Assembly (NCBI RefSeq): GCF_002804005.1
Contig: NZ_CP024965.1
Coordinates: 558,001 to 622,000 of the forward strand
Direction of reading: 5' to 3'
Source of the DNA: Williamsoniiplasma somnilux
GTDB taxonomy: Bacteria > Bacillota_I > Bacilli_A > Mycoplasmatales > Mycoplasmataceae
DNA: 64,000 nucleotides
The stretch's first letter is position 1, and every line of letters begins with the position of its first letter. Shown piece by piece: positions 21,005 to 31,008 of this stretch. A program made the translations under genes and the position numbers. The notes beneath the pieces are model-generated. The model had not been told where the DNA came from and made no database searches. It saw only the letters and a list, made by a program, of their open reading frames with translations.

Positions 21005-21778
21005 TTAATTTTTTTCTCTGTTACTGTTATCTTCTCTTGACACGAATGCTTCTTTTTTAGGAGCAACGGTTTTTAGTGAAGAAGGTGCCATTTTAATCCC
21101 TGCTGAATCAGCATATGCTTCAATCATGTTGTTAATTATTAAATTCACTGATTCCATAATGTCATCATTTGCTGGAATAGCAATATCAACCATATCTGGG
21201 TCAATGTTAGTATCACAAATTCCAATTACAGGAATACCTAACTTTCTTGCTTCTAAAACAGCGATTTCCTCTTGTTGAGGATCAACTACAAATAGAACAC
21301 TTGGAACTTTACGCATTTGTTTAATTCCACCTAGAACAAATTCTAATTTTTCTTTTTCTTTTAAAATTAAAATTTGTTCTTTTTTAGTTCTTAATGATAG
21401 TCTTCCGTCAGCTTCTTCTTTTTCAATTTCTCATAAATATTTAATTCTTGATGAAATAGTTTTTAAATTTGTTAATGTTCCACCTAATCAACGATTATTT
21501 ACATAAAAATTTCCAGAACGCATTGCAGCTTCTTTAACTGCTAATTTAGCAGTTCTCTTTGTCCCAACAAATAAAATTTTTCCATCTCTTTTTGCAATGT
21601 TAGCAATTAAATTTCTTGCAATATCTAATTGAGTCATTGTTTTTTCTAAATCAATTATGTGATTTTTATTTTTTGATCCAAAAATGAACGGAGCCATTTT
21701 TGGGTTTCATCTTTTGGTTTGGTGTCCGTATTGAACTCCAGCTTGAGATAATTCATCTCTTGTTAATTCTTTTAACAT
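21005..21778 (-). CDS. rpsB: ribosomal protein S2
   Basis: A 257-aa small-subunit protein. Seen: [15 protein letters not shown] near the N-terminus, [29 protein letters not shown], and the [28 protein letters not shown] block. The last ~25 residues are a variable charged tail. The ATG has AGGAGAGAG upstream. It is transcribed first in rpsB-tsf-membrane protein. Confidence 0.98.
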
Positions 21779-22132
21779 TTCTCTCTCCTTTTTTTTATTT
21801 GTTATGCTTCCTATAAGTTCGAACAATAACCACTCGTTTAATTTAATTTGAGCACTAGGTTCTTGAATTCCTTAAAGTGTATTAATTATTTTAAAAAAAT
21901 ATTAACAATTTTATTCTAACAAAAAACAACCCAATTTAATAGTTGGGTTGTTAAGAAAATGGATTAAACTATCTTAGAAATTTGGAAATGTCATTTGATC
22001 GAATTTGAAATCTAAATTTAAAATTTTCGTGTTTAACAACATTGGCATAATTCGATTAAATAAATTGTAATTAAAAATTTTTATATTACTAATTCGCAAA
22101 TTAAAGGATTCTATTAAATTATAAATAATTAT
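21779..22132 (-). other. intergenic region: rpsB leader and dipeptidase terminator
   Basis: The stretch has no gene. A possible rpsB promoter is TTGTTA (21903-21908) and TAATAC (21879-21884) with an 18-nt spacer, giving a ~95-nt leader. That leader contains a TTCGAA palindrome and could hold an S2 autoregulatory site, but no structure is certain. The terminator of the upstream dipeptidase gene is at 21921-21952. The rest, up to 22132, is featureless A/T-rich sequence. Confidence 0.5.
21921..21952 (-). terminator. intrinsic terminator after the M20 dipeptidase gene
   Basis: Ten-bp stem AACAACCCAA / TTGGGTTGTT with an 8-nt loop, followed by T6 on the minus strand. It lies about 180 nt downstream of the dipeptidase stop and just before the rpsB promoter. 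Confidence 0.8.
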
Positions 22133-23476
22133 TTATTTTGTTAACAAAACAATTGCTTTTGCATAGATTTCAATCATTTTTTTAAGATCATCAATTTTTA
22201 CATATTCATTATAAGCATGCATTGTCGATTCGTTGATATCGAATTCTGCACCGAATGCTACAATTCCAGGCATAGCTTTAGCATATGTACCTCCACCAAT
22301 GGCTAAAGGTTGTGATTTTAAATCACCAGTGACTTCACGATAAACTTTCATAATATTTTTAATAACTTTTGACTCTTTAGGAACATAAACAGAATCCTTG
22401 ATTCTTTCAATGCAAATGTCTAAATCATTTTTTTTCAAAAATAATTCAAGCTTTTTAAGAAAATTTTCAGGTTTTGTAAACACGGGAATTCGATAATTGA
22501 AAGACATTATTTGTTTGTGTTTGGTAATTTTTATTTTTCCTAAATTTTGAGTCAAATCCCCAGTTTCATCTTCAAGATTTCCAAAAATTTTTGAAAGATT
22601 TCAATTTAAATGAACATGTTTTGCAAGGAAATCTGTGCTTGGGTGGTGAACACCATTTTCAAACATTGCTTTTGCTAATCAAGTGGCAGCATTAACACCA
22701 ACTCACGGCAAAGAGCCGTGACCTGATTTGCCTTTAACAAATAAAAGATTATTTTTATATTCGGTATAAATATTATTTTTATTTAAATAATTAACAATAT
22801 CTTTTTCCTTAGGGCCTTTATAAGAAACATAATCTGCAATAACGTTATAAGTTTCTCCACCATTTATTTCAAATTCGGAAGGAATTTCAGAAATAATATC
22901 TAAATTAATAATTCATTTCTCAGCACAAACGACCGGAAATTCACCATCAGGAACATAACCAAATTTAGCAACTCCAAAATCAGCGATGTAAGCTTTTATT
23001 GATTCTCATGTAGTTTCTTCCGCTAAACCAAATATCATTCTAATTTTATATTTTGGTTTAAAGTTATTATCCTTTAAATACTTTAAAGCATATAAATTCA
23101 TCATCGTCGGCCCTTTATCGTCAAATGAACCACGACCAATTAATTTACCATCTTTTTCAATTGGAGTAAACGGATCGGTTACTCATTCTTCAATGTTTCC
23201 TGGGGGAACTACATCTAGATGACAAAGAATAACAAACAATTCATCACCTTCTCCATATTCCAAAAATCCATAACGATTTTCAGAATCTTGGTAAGTTTTA
23301 AACCCTAATTTATCCCCTAATTTAATTGCATAATCTAAAACATCTTTAACACCTTTACCAAAAGGCATTTTAGGTTGAGTTTCTTGCTTATAAGAAGGTA
23401 TTGATAATAATTGTTTTGTTTCTTGATAAGCTTCCGGAAAATAGTTCTCTAATAAGTCTTGCTCATTAATTTTCAT
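22133..23476 (-). CDS. pepV: M20-family dipeptidase (PepV-like)
   Basis: A 447-aa zinc peptidase. The metal-binding motifs of the family are visible: ILCHLDVVPPG (ligand His and catalytic Asp near residue 87), GRGSFDDKGPT (bridging Asp), FGLAEETTWES (catalytic and ligand Glu), VPDGEFP (ligand Asp), and near the C-terminus MHAYNEYV (ligand His). It would cleave dipeptides and some tripeptides in the cytoplasm, a logical partner of the Opp importer elsewhere in the window. It follows the J-domain gene by about 20 nt. Confidence 0.92.
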
Positions 23477-23494
23477 ATTAAAATCCTCTTTTAA

Positions 23495-24421
23495 TTATTT
23501 TATATCTCTAATTTTTTTGATTAAATCATATGCTGCATTTATTTCTGACATTTTAGATTTTGCACTTTCTGATTTATTTTTATCGGGATGATATTTCATT
23601 GCTAATTTTCGATATTGTTTTTTTAAATCATCATCTGTACAATTACGATTTAGTTGTAAAGTTTTATAAGAATTTTCAACTTCATCTAATTCGTGAACAT
23701 AATTAGTTTGTTGATGATTGTTTTGATTAGAATAAGCATTTTCTTGACCATAATTATGTTGGTTTTCCAGTTCTTGAAACATTTGCGTAATTATTTGATC
23801 AGTAATAGAACCTATTTTATTATTTAATTCATTCATGGTTGCAGTAATGTAATTTTCAAATGAAGTGACACTAAGAATCGTTCTTGGATCATGGTTTAAA
23901 TCCGCACCAATTCGCGCTACTACAACTTTATTAATAAATTCGTCAATAATGATTTCTTTAAATTCATTTAATCAAACGTTATAAACACTTAGTAAAAAAG
24001 CAATTGCTTGAGGACTTGTTCCTAACATCGAAGCATCAAATGATTTTAATAGTTTTTGTTGCTCCTGTTCTCATTTACGAAGCAGAACACTTTCATAACT
24101 ATTTAAAGCGTCAATTGTTGTATTAATCTTTTCTCTAGATAAACCTTGATTGGTTAAATATTTTCTAGTCTCTTCATAATCGCTAAAAAAGGGAAACTCA
24201 TTATAAAATTCAGTAAATTGATAGTACGGAATTTTAATCGCTTTATAAGTATTGTGTTGCCATATTCTTTTGTTGTTTTCAAAAGCATTTGCTGCATTTG
24301 TAGCTCCGCCTCTACTATTATTAGCGCCACTGTTTCGGCGTCTTATAAATGTTGTTCCTGAAAAACCACTCAAAAGAAAAAAGATAACCAAAGATATAAT
24401 AACTATTTCAAGAATTCCCAT
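23495..24421 (-). CDS. membrane-anchored J-domain protein, 308 aa
   Basis: One N-terminal membrane segment (IVIISLVIFFLLSGF) is followed by a Ser/Gly/Asn-rich linker. A ~150-residue helical middle domain and a Gln/Asn-rich spacer come next. The C-terminal J domain (about residues 240-308) carries the HPD motif (KYHPDKNKSES). J domains stimulate DnaK ATPase. Having the J domain at the C-terminus with no G/F or zinc region is a type III J protein layout, so it may recruit DnaK to the membrane. It is one gene only if two UGA codons are read as Trp. Confidence 0.88.
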
Positions 24422-24544
24422 TAAATTACACCTATCTTTTTAACTAATATACCATATTCAATTAAATTTTGTTTTTTCAATTATATTTTAATTTGAATCA
24501 TAATTTCTAAAAATTGTTTTTAATTTAAAAGCAAAAAGTAAATA

Positions 24545-24570
24545 AAAAGGAATCAAAATTGATCCCTTTT
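24545..24570 (-). terminator. intrinsic terminator after rpmA
   Basis: A 10-bp stem with one mismatch (AAAAGGAATC / GATCCCTTTT), followed on the minus strand by a T run. It closes the rplU-prp-rpmA operon. Confidence 0.75.
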
Positions 24571-24591
24571 ATAAAATTCAGTCTTTAATAT

Positions 24592-24882
24592 TTATTTAGC
24601 TTCTTGAGTAACGATTTTTACTCTTGTACGATTTTTACCAAATCTTTCATATTTAACGATTCCTGATACTAATGCGAATAATGTATCATCTCCACCACGT
24701 CCAACATTTTCACCTGGATGAATTTTAGTTCCACGTTGTCTAAAGATAATTGAACCTGCATTAGTAAATTGACCATCAGCTTTTTTGGCACCTAAACGTT
24801 TAGATTCAGAATCTCTACCGTTTTTAGTTGATCCTACTCCTTTTTTAGAAGCAAATAACTGTAAACCTAATAAGAATTTCAT
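24592..24882 (-). CDS. rpmA: ribosomal protein L27 (with cleavable leader)
   Basis: A 96-aa protein with L27 motifs [20 protein letters not shown] and [21 protein letters not shown]. It starts with [11 protein letters not shown], the extension that in Firmicutes and Mollicutes is removed by the Prp protease after Phe to expose the functional N-terminus near the peptidyl-transferase centre. The protease is encoded immediately upstream. It is the last gene of the operon. Confidence 0.98.
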   Translation of the reverse strand: MKFLLGLQLFASKKGVGSTKNGRDSESKRLGAKKADGQFTNAGSIIFRQRGTKIHPGENVGRGGDDTLFALVSGIVKYERFGKNRTRVKIVTQEAK

Positions 24883-24884
24883 AC

Positions 24885-25199
24885 TTAATGTACCTCCTTT
24901 AATTTTGCGTTTTTTGGATATTGAATTGCAATTGTTTCCAATTGCACTTTTAACATTTGCATTAACAATTGTAAGTCATTGTTTTTTAAATCCTTAACTT
25001 CAATAGTTATGTAATTGTCTGTGACTGCAATATCAATTGCAGTTTGGTAATTGATATCAAAATTATTCATAGCTCCAGTAACAATTGCTGTTAATCCTGC
25101 ACATACAAGATCATGACCATAATCTCCAGCATTAGCGTGACCGCTCATTTCTAATTTTTGATATTTTTTATCCTTGATAGTAAAAACTATTTTTACCAT
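24885..25199 (-). CDS. prp: ribosomal-processing cysteine protease Prp
   Basis: A 104-aa YsxB-family protein. The catalytic pair is present: His21 in MSGHANAG and Cys33 in LVCAGLTAI. It cleaves the N-terminal extension of L27, seen intact in the next gene. It lies between rplU and rpmA with 2-6 nt gaps, the standard order. Confidence 0.95.
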   Translation of the reverse strand: MVKIVFTIKDKKYQKLEMSGHANAGDYGHDLVCAGLTAIVTGAMNNFDINYQTAIDIAVTDNYITIEVKDLKNNDLQLLMQMLKVQLETIAIQYPKNAKLKEVH

Positions 25200-25205
25200 A
25201 ATAAA

Positions 25206-25508
25206 CTATTTTGCTAAAATTTCATTAATTTTAACTTTTGTATATGGTTGTCTGTGACCATAAACTTTATTAACGTTTTTCTTAGGGTGGTATCTTACAA
25301 CACGAATTTTTTTATCTTTACCATGTTTGATAATTGTAGCAGTAACTTTTGCCCCTTTAATAGTTGGAGTTCCAATAGTACCGTCGATCATTAACACTTC
25401 ATCAAAAGTGATCACATCGTTAGCTTCACCTTCTAACAATTCAATAAAGATTTCTTGTCCTGGTTCAACTTTAAGTTGTTTACCACCAGTTTTAATAATT
25501 GCGAACAT
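25206..25508 (-). CDS. rplU: ribosomal protein L21
   Basis: A 100-aa large-subunit protein: FAIIKTGGKQLKVEPG at the N-terminus, a central VTATIIKHGKDKKIRVVRYHPKK block, and a C-terminal GHRQPYTKVKI. AGAAAGGAAAAA precedes the ATG. It is the first gene of rplU-prp-rpmA and probably controlled through its leader RNA. Confidence 0.98.
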   Translation of the reverse strand: MFAIIKTGGKQLKVEPGQEIFIELLEGEANDVITFDEVLMIDGTIGTPTIKGAKVTATIIKHGKDKKIRVVRYHPKKNVNKVYGHRQPYTKVKINEILAK

Positions 25509-25652
25509 TTTATTTTTCCTTTCTGTTTAGACTCGCCTTTGTATGTGAGAGTTCAAAATTCTACTTAGGAACATACTGAAAAAATTTAAGAGCGGTTGAA
25601 GCCGTCAGGTTTTCAACATATTGATATTACTTGTTTTATTAACTAAAAACAA
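25509..25652 (-). promoter_or_regulatory. rplU promoter and putative L21 leader RNA
   Basis: A promoter is visible on the minus strand: TTGTTT (25647-25652), 17-nt spacer, TAATAT (25624-25629). The ~110-nt leader can fold: GTATGT near 25574 pairs with ACATAC near 25543, and GACGGCTTCAACCG forms part of a second stem. Position matches the L21 leader family of Firmicutes, but I could not check the covariance model. Confidence 0.5.
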
Positions 25653-25740
25653 TATATAAACAGGATATTTTAAGGTTTTTATTTTTCGCGTTAAAAAAGA
25701 GTTAAAATTAATTTAATTAATGAAATAAAGGATAAAAAAT

Positions 25741-26686
25741 ATGTTCAAAATTAAAAATTATACAAAAGGCTGAATAAAAGATTGGCATTTTTGGTTTGAA
25801 GCACTTTTAGGATTGGCTATTTTTGCTTTTTTATTTTTAAAAATAATTTTAGCAATTTTAGAAATAATAGAAATTCAAATAAATATTAGGCAATGAATTA
25901 ATGAACAGGATTTAGACAGTTTAACTACAGCACAAATTATGGCTCATTTAACAGATAAAACGATTTACAATCAAGATTATGCTTCTTGAATAATTATTGG
26001 TGTTAATAAAGAATCAGAAACAATTACTGCAATGGCAAATATTGGTAGTTACATTTTTTATTGATTTAGCTATTTTACTCATGATTCAAATATTTTAGTG
26101 GGAATATGATTATTAGCTTTGTCTTCAAGCAAAATTTATCCTAAATTAAATTCTAAAGATTATCGTTTTTTAACATATAACTGAAGTTTAGTAGTTACTA
26201 CTTTTATTACAATAACATCTGTAATTTTTACTTTTTTGTTAGTGCCTACATATTTTTTTGGAAATGTAAATCAAGGAGATATTAATATTACTTTTTTAGA
26301 TATCGTTTCAGGAGTTGTTTTACATATCATATTCCCATGAATTTTTATAATTTATCAAATTTGAATTAACCCCATGAAAGTGCAATTCGCTCCAAAAGAA
26401 TATGCAAAAAGAAAATGATTTGCTGGTCCGATGCTTTTGGTTATATATTCGGTCGGCAGCTGTTTTAATTAGGGGTGAGTTTAGAGCTCAAGATCTAAAA
26501 CCTGGCGCTACTAGATATCCTTATTTCTTTTTCAATATTCATGCCACTAACTTAATGGGTTTACCCGGATGGGCTTGATTGATTATTGCTTCAATTGCAA
26601 TCATTACAATTTATTTAGTTACTTCAAATACATACAATTATTCAGTTTGAAAAAAACAAGAAAAAGCAAAACTATCAAAAAAATAG
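25741..26686 (+). pseudogene. frameshifted multi-TM membrane protein (DUF1600/Pr6Pr-like)
   Basis: Reading from the ATG behind AAAGGATAAAAAAT gives about 240 residues ending at TAG 26470. In the +1 frame from about 26450, the reading continues without a break (AAVLIRGEFRAQDLKPGATRYP) to TAG at 26684, adding a further membrane segment. The total length is 3n+1, so one extra base around 26447-26470 is likely. The whole would be a ~314-aa protein with six or seven TMs, like a membrane family common in Spiroplasma and Mycoplasma. Either inactivated, a sequencing error, or a +1 recoded gene. It is divergent from rplU. Confidence 0.7.
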
Positions 26687-26698
26687 TTTTGCTTTTTT
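26661..26698 (+). terminator. intrinsic terminator, possibly bidirectional
   Basis: Fourteen-bp stem with AAAAGCAAAACTA in its left arm and TAGTTTTGCTTTT in its right arm, including the stop codon of the frameshifted gene. T6 follows on the plus strand; an A-run on the other side would also serve the convergent gene at 26707. Confidence 0.85.
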
Positions 26699-26706
26699 GG
26701 TTTTAA

Positions 26707-27021
26707 TTAATAAAAGGGATTTGTGTGAATAGAATTTTCAATTTCAGAATTAACATAATTATTAATATCAGAATAAACAATGTTATTGTTGCTTTTTAAA
26801 ATAGCTGAATCATCTCAAGAAATTGAAACATTTTTGCCAAAATTTATATCTGACTTAATATGGTTATCGCTTTCTTCTAAAAAAGCATAAAACATCCCGC
26901 CGACTCCTGTTATGAGATTTGTTACTGAATCAATTATATTTGCAACTCCATCCAATAAAGAACCGCTAATGTTTGTTCCGCCTTTAATTTGTTGTGTCTC
27001 TTTTAAGGATAAACTTTTGAT
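26707..27021 (-). CDS. small secreted-type peptide with double-glycine leader, 104 aa
   Basis: Residues 4-15 read LSLKETQQIKGG, matching the class II bacteriocin leader consensus LSxxELxxIxGG at L-12, S-11, E-8, I-4 and GG. The segment after the GG (TNISGSLLDGVANIIDSV) is amphipathic and Gly-rich, then an acidic, Asn-rich tail ends in NPFY. No ATG exists: the only codon at the right distance (4 nt) from AGGGGTGA is ATC at 27019-27021, in frame with the rest. It lies 19 nt after rsmI. The peptide would need a C39-peptidase ABC exporter, which is not in this window. Precursor of a bacteriocin or signal peptide is inferred. Confidence 0.6.
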
Positions 27022-27040
27022 TTTATCACCCCTATTTAGA

Positions 27041-27931
27041 TTAGAATTTTTTATAAAATTTTAAATAAAGATTATAAATTTCATTTTTATTTTTATTAAC
27101 TATATTGCTAGTTATTTCTACAGCTTGTTTAGTTTTAAAACCGTTATCAACATATTCTTGAACCTTTGAAGCAATTTGTTGGTCACTTAGGGTTTCAATC
27201 TCTTTTAAATGTTTGTCAACAACAATCACGAATTCACCTTTTTCTATAAACTCAGAAGAATTCAAATAATCATTAATTTCGCCAATTGTCCCAATAATGA
27301 ATTCTTCATTAATTTTAGTTAATTCACGAGCTATTAAAAGTTTTTGCGTAGATAAAAGGATTTGATTAAGATGATTGACAGTATCTTTGATTCTATGAAC
27401 AGATTCATAAATGGCTACAATTGCTGAACTATTATATTTGCTAATAATTTGAGCAATTTCTTTATATTTATTAACACCATTTTTTGCTTCGATAAAACCA
27501 TGAAAATAATTTTCTTTATTATTAAATCCTGAAGCAACAATAGCATGAATATATGCAGGGCCAACATTAATAGCAGAAACGTTAAAATTTATATTTTCAT
27601 TTCTAAGTTGAGAAATGAAATGTGCACCTGGATCAGAAATAACCGGAGCTCCTGCATCAGAAATTAGGGCAATGTTTTTTCCTGCCAATAACAAATCAAC
27701 AATTTCTTTAATCCTTTGTTGTTCATTGAATTTATGCAAAGATATTAATTTAGATTTAATATTATATTTATTTAATAAATTACCACTGGTGCGAGTGTCT
27801 TCACAACAAATAAAATCTACATTTTGCAATATACTAACAGCACGAAAACTAAAGTCTTCAAGATTTCCGATTGGAGTCCCGACCAAATAAATGGTAGGTA
27901 AATTGTTTTTAAAAGTTTTTTGAATAATCAT
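27041..27931 (-). CDS. rsmI: 16S rRNA C1402 2'-O-ribose methyltransferase
   Basis: A 296-aa SAM-dependent tetrapyrrole-methylase-fold enzyme. Seen: YLVGTPIGNLEDFSFRA, CEDTRTSGNLL, and ALISDAGAPVISDPG, the cofactor-site block of RsmI (YraL). The normal length has a C-terminal helical extension. It methylates C1402 of 16S rRNA in the P site. It is followed by the double-glycine peptide gene and preceded by the greA terminator. Confidence 0.96.
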   Translation of the reverse strand: MIIQKTFKNNLPTIYLVGTPIGNLEDFSFRAVSILQNVDFICCEDTRTSGNLLNKYNIKSKLISLHKFNEQQRIKEIVDLLLAGKNIALISDAGAPVISDPGAHFISQLRNENINFNVSAINVGPAYIHAIVASGFNNKENYFHGFIEAKNGVNKYKEIAQIISKYNSSAIVAIYESVHRIKDTVNHLNQILLSTQKLLIARELTKINEEFIIGTIGEINDYLNSSEFIEKGEFVIVVDKHLKEIETLSDQQIASKVQEYVDNGFKTKQAVEITSNIVNKNKNEIYNLYLKFYKKF

Positions 27932-27951
27932 ATAAACCTTTCATAAGTAAC

Positions 27952-27980
27952 AAAAAACCCATATTAAATTGGGTTTTTTT
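27952..27980 (-). terminator. intrinsic terminator after greA
   Basis: AAAAAACCC / GGGTTTTTT stem (9 bp), 10-nt loop, with T-rich minus-strand sequence. It overlaps the greA stop codon. Confidence 0.85.
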
Positions 27981-28446
27981 ATTTTACTGTTTTGATTGTA
28001 ATTTTATAAGGAGATTCAATATTTCTTATTTCTAATGTTTCACCAGCAAAATGACCTAAAATAGCTTTAGCAATTGGCGATTCGTTAGAAACTAAACCAT
28101 CAAAGGGATTTGCTTCAACAGCTCCAACAATTTTAATAGTTTTAATTGTTGTTTTCTTTCCTTCAATATATTCAATAGTTGAACCAATTTTAATTTCTCC
28201 GTTTTTTGATTTACCATCAATTATTTCTGCTTTAGAAATCATAGCTTCAATTTCTTGAATTTTTGCTTCTAATTCTGCTTGACGATTTCTTGCGGCATCA
28301 TAATCAGCATTTTCTGATAAATCTCCTTGGTTACGAGCTTCAACCAACTCTTCAATAACTTGTGGACGTACAACTTCGATTAAATTTTTTAATTCTGCTT
28401 TCTTTTCTTCTAAACCTTGTTTGGTTAAAATTATTTTTTCATCCAT
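27979..28446 (-). CDS. greA: transcription elongation factor GreA
   Basis: A 155-aa protein with an N-terminal coiled coil whose tip carries the acidic pair in NQGDLSENADYDAAR, and a C-terminal FKBP-like domain (IGSTIEY, SNESPIAKAILGHFAGE). It inserts into the RNA polymerase secondary channel and promotes cleavage of backtracked RNA. A strong AAAAAGGAG site precedes the start. It follows uvrC. Confidence 0.97.
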   Translation of the reverse strand: MDEKIILTKQGLEEKKAELKNLIEVVRPQVIEELVEARNQGDLSENADYDAARNRQAELEAKIQEIEAMISKAEIIDGKSKNGEIKIGSTIEYIEGKKTTIKTIKIVGAVEANPFDGLVSNESPIAKAILGHFAGETLEIRNIESPYKITIKTVK

Positions 28447-28472
28447 AATAAGTCTCCTTTTTAACTTTTTAA

Positions 28473-30239
28473 TTATACCTTACTATTTAAATATTCCAAC
28501 AATAAATTAGTTGTGTGCTTATTTTTAATTATCTTGTTTAAATTGTTAAAATCACTATTTTTCATTTGATTAATGGAATCATATTTTTTAAATAGTTCTT
28601 GAATTTTCTTTTTTCCTAAACCTTTAATTTTTTCTAAATCATTATGTAAAAAAGCTTGGTTTTGTTTTTTTCTAAATCCACTTTTAGCGTAATTATCAAC
28701 CCTTATCTGAATAGCTGATAAAAAATTAAATAAAGGAGTATTTTTAATTAGATTAATTTTTTCTTCTTTTGGTCCAATTAAATGAGAAGTTTTATGTTTA
28801 TCATCTTTAACTAACCCAATTACAGGAATATTATCTAAAGATAAACTTTCTAAAATCTTTTTAGCACTATGAATTTGAATAATTCCACCATCCATAATTA
28901 TTAAATCAGGGGCATCTCGCTTTTCAATCAATGCTTTTTGAAATCTTCTATAAATCATATTTTCTAATCTCGCAGAATCGCCCTGGTCTTCGATTTCAAT
29001 ATTGTATTTTCTAAATTCTTTAATCGAAGGTTTTCCTCCTTTATAAACAACACAACTACCAGTAACAAACTCATTGGCAATGTTTGAAATATCAAACATT
29101 TCAATATGATAAGGGTAAGTTTCGATTTTTAATAAATTTTGTAATTCATGTAATATTTTTTCATAGTTATTATTAACTGTTTGTGTTTTTAAACTATTTT
29201 GAACAATTGCTTCTTGAGCATTTATTTGTGCTAATTTTCATAAATTTATTTCGTTCTTTTTAATGGGTTTTGTCGCAACTTTTAGAACTTCTGGTTTTAA
29301 AAATTCAAAATCAACAATTTCTGGAATAATTATTTGTTTAGGAATCATGTTTTTTTGATAAATTTGATTAATATACAAAGAAATTACATCACTTAAATCT
29401 TGTCCATGATATTCACTAATAGTTTCATCTTTGAACAATAGTTTCCCCGCTCGATAAAACAAAGTTACGATAGATATTGTATTTTCTAAAGTCATGTAAG
29501 CAATAATATCTCTATCTAAATTATCATCTAAATCGACATCATTTTTAGCAAGCGCTAATTGAAGACCCTTTAACGAATCTCTGATTCTTTGAGCTTCTTC
29601 AAATTGAAGATTATCAGCAGCTTTTTGCATTTTCGACTCTAAAACAGCTATTACTTCTTTAGTGTCACCTTTAAAAAATTTGTCAATATGTTTTATTTGT
29701 TTTTTGTAAAAAAGTGGATCAACAACTTTAAAACAAGCACCAGAACATTGATTAATATGAAAATATAAACATGGAGAGCCTAAATTTCCTTTGCACCTTC
29801 TGAGTGGAAACGTTCTTTGTAGCACAGTCATAATTTCTCTAGCTGAACTACCTATTGGTAGTGGTCCAAAACTTCTTAAAGCTTTTTTATCAAATTTTCT
29901 TACATATTTATATTCAGGATCTTTTTCATTGGTTACAACTATATATGGGTAAGCTTTATCATCGTTTAATAAAATATTGAAACGCGGGCGATATTTTTTA
30001 ATTAAATTTTCTTCTAAAAGTAAAGATTCTCTTTCGTTATTGACTATAAAAAAATCTAAATCAGCAATTTCGCGAACTAGTCTTGTAGTTTTGATATTAT
30101 GAACACGATTAAAATATGATGATACTCTTTTATTTAAATTTTTAGCTTTACCAATATAAATAACTTTTTTATCTTTATTATAGTAAATATAACATCCTGG
30201 TTTAGAGGGCAAATTTTTAACTTTTTCTATAATATTCAT
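28473..30239 (-). CDS. uvrC: excinuclease ABC subunit C
   Basis: A 588-aa nucleotide-excision-repair nuclease. Domains in order: GIY-YIG nuclease (PGCYIYYNKDKKVIYIGKAKN, residues ~15-90), UVR motif (QFEEAQRIRDSLKGL, ~215), RNase-H-like endonuclease (EMFDISN, APDLIIMDGG, ~390-520), and a C-terminal helix-hairpin-helix (KIKGLGKKKIQELFKKY). It makes both incisions with UvrB. The start ATG is 3 nt after a membrane protein whose last codons supply GAGGAG. Confidence 0.97.
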
Positions 30240-30242
30240 AAT

Positions 30243-30959
30243 TTACTCCTCTAATTTTTCACTAATTGATTTTAAGTTAAATAATGGTTTACGAAAACAA
30301 AATTCTGCTTCATTTATTATATTTTTCTTATATTTAATTAATTTAATATTAAACTCTATTTGTCTTGGTATCATCCATATAAAAAGAAATAGTCAAATCA
30401 AAATCATTGTAATAAGTCCAAAAATAATCGCTCAATTAGATGCGTCGAAATTTTTAAAATAAACTATTTCAGCAACAAATAAAACTGGAGCATAAATCAA
30501 TATAAGCAAACTCATTAATGCTCATTTAATATTTAAAGATTTTAAAGATTTTAAGTTAGTTTGAGACTTAAAGTTTGGGTTTTCAACAACAATACCTAAT
30601 AAAGTATTAATAGTTTTATAATGATTATTAAATAAATAATATTGAGTTTTAGTTTGTAATAGTTCAAATGACTTAGTATTAAAATTTTTAAGAAAGTTAT
30701 TTATTTTATAAAATTGTCTATACGCAATTAGATTTTTTATAATGTTTTCAATCAAAGCGAAAAGTATAGGAATAACCAAATAAAAAATTAAAATAATAAT
30801 TTCATTATCGTTACCAACAAAATTAGTGAATAGCGAAACAAAATTTACAACAAGCACTAATAAGGGTATTGTAATTAATACCAAAGAATATCAAAAGCGA
30901 TTTAACACTTTAGCCATTTGTGAATCCAAAATTTGTTTTAATTTTTGTTTTTCTTGCAT
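30243..30959 (-). CDS. four-TM membrane protein, 238 aa, hypothetical
   Basis: Two hydrophobic hairpins (about residues 25-75 and 145-195) flank a basic cytoplasmic region rich in Asn/Lys and Phe. The N-terminus (QEKQKLKQIL) is charged. The stop lies 3 nt before uvrC, and its GAG-GAG codons form the uvrC ribosome binding site, so the two are coupled. No family recognised. The ftsK gene ends just upstream with its own terminator. Confidence 0.75.
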
Positions 30960-30989
30960 AAATACTCCGCTACTTATTATTATAAAATA

Positions 30990-31008
30990 AAAAGCATCTA
31001 CGATGCTT
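30990..31008 (-). terminator. intrinsic terminator at the ftsK stop
   Basis: AGCATC-TAC-GATGCT hairpin; the ftsK stop TAG is in its loop. TTTTTATTTTA follows on the minus strand. Confidence 0.75.

Noticed and set aside
21800-21900. Possible tRNA, because of a TTCGAAC T-loop-like sequence upstream of rpsB
   Set aside because: No acceptor, D or anticodon stems could be paired around it; it is more likely part of the rpsB leader.
24252-24443. Plus-strand ORF with hydrophobic residues opposite the J-protein gene
   Set aside because: It is the complement of the TM and linker of a clear gene, with no ribosome binding site.
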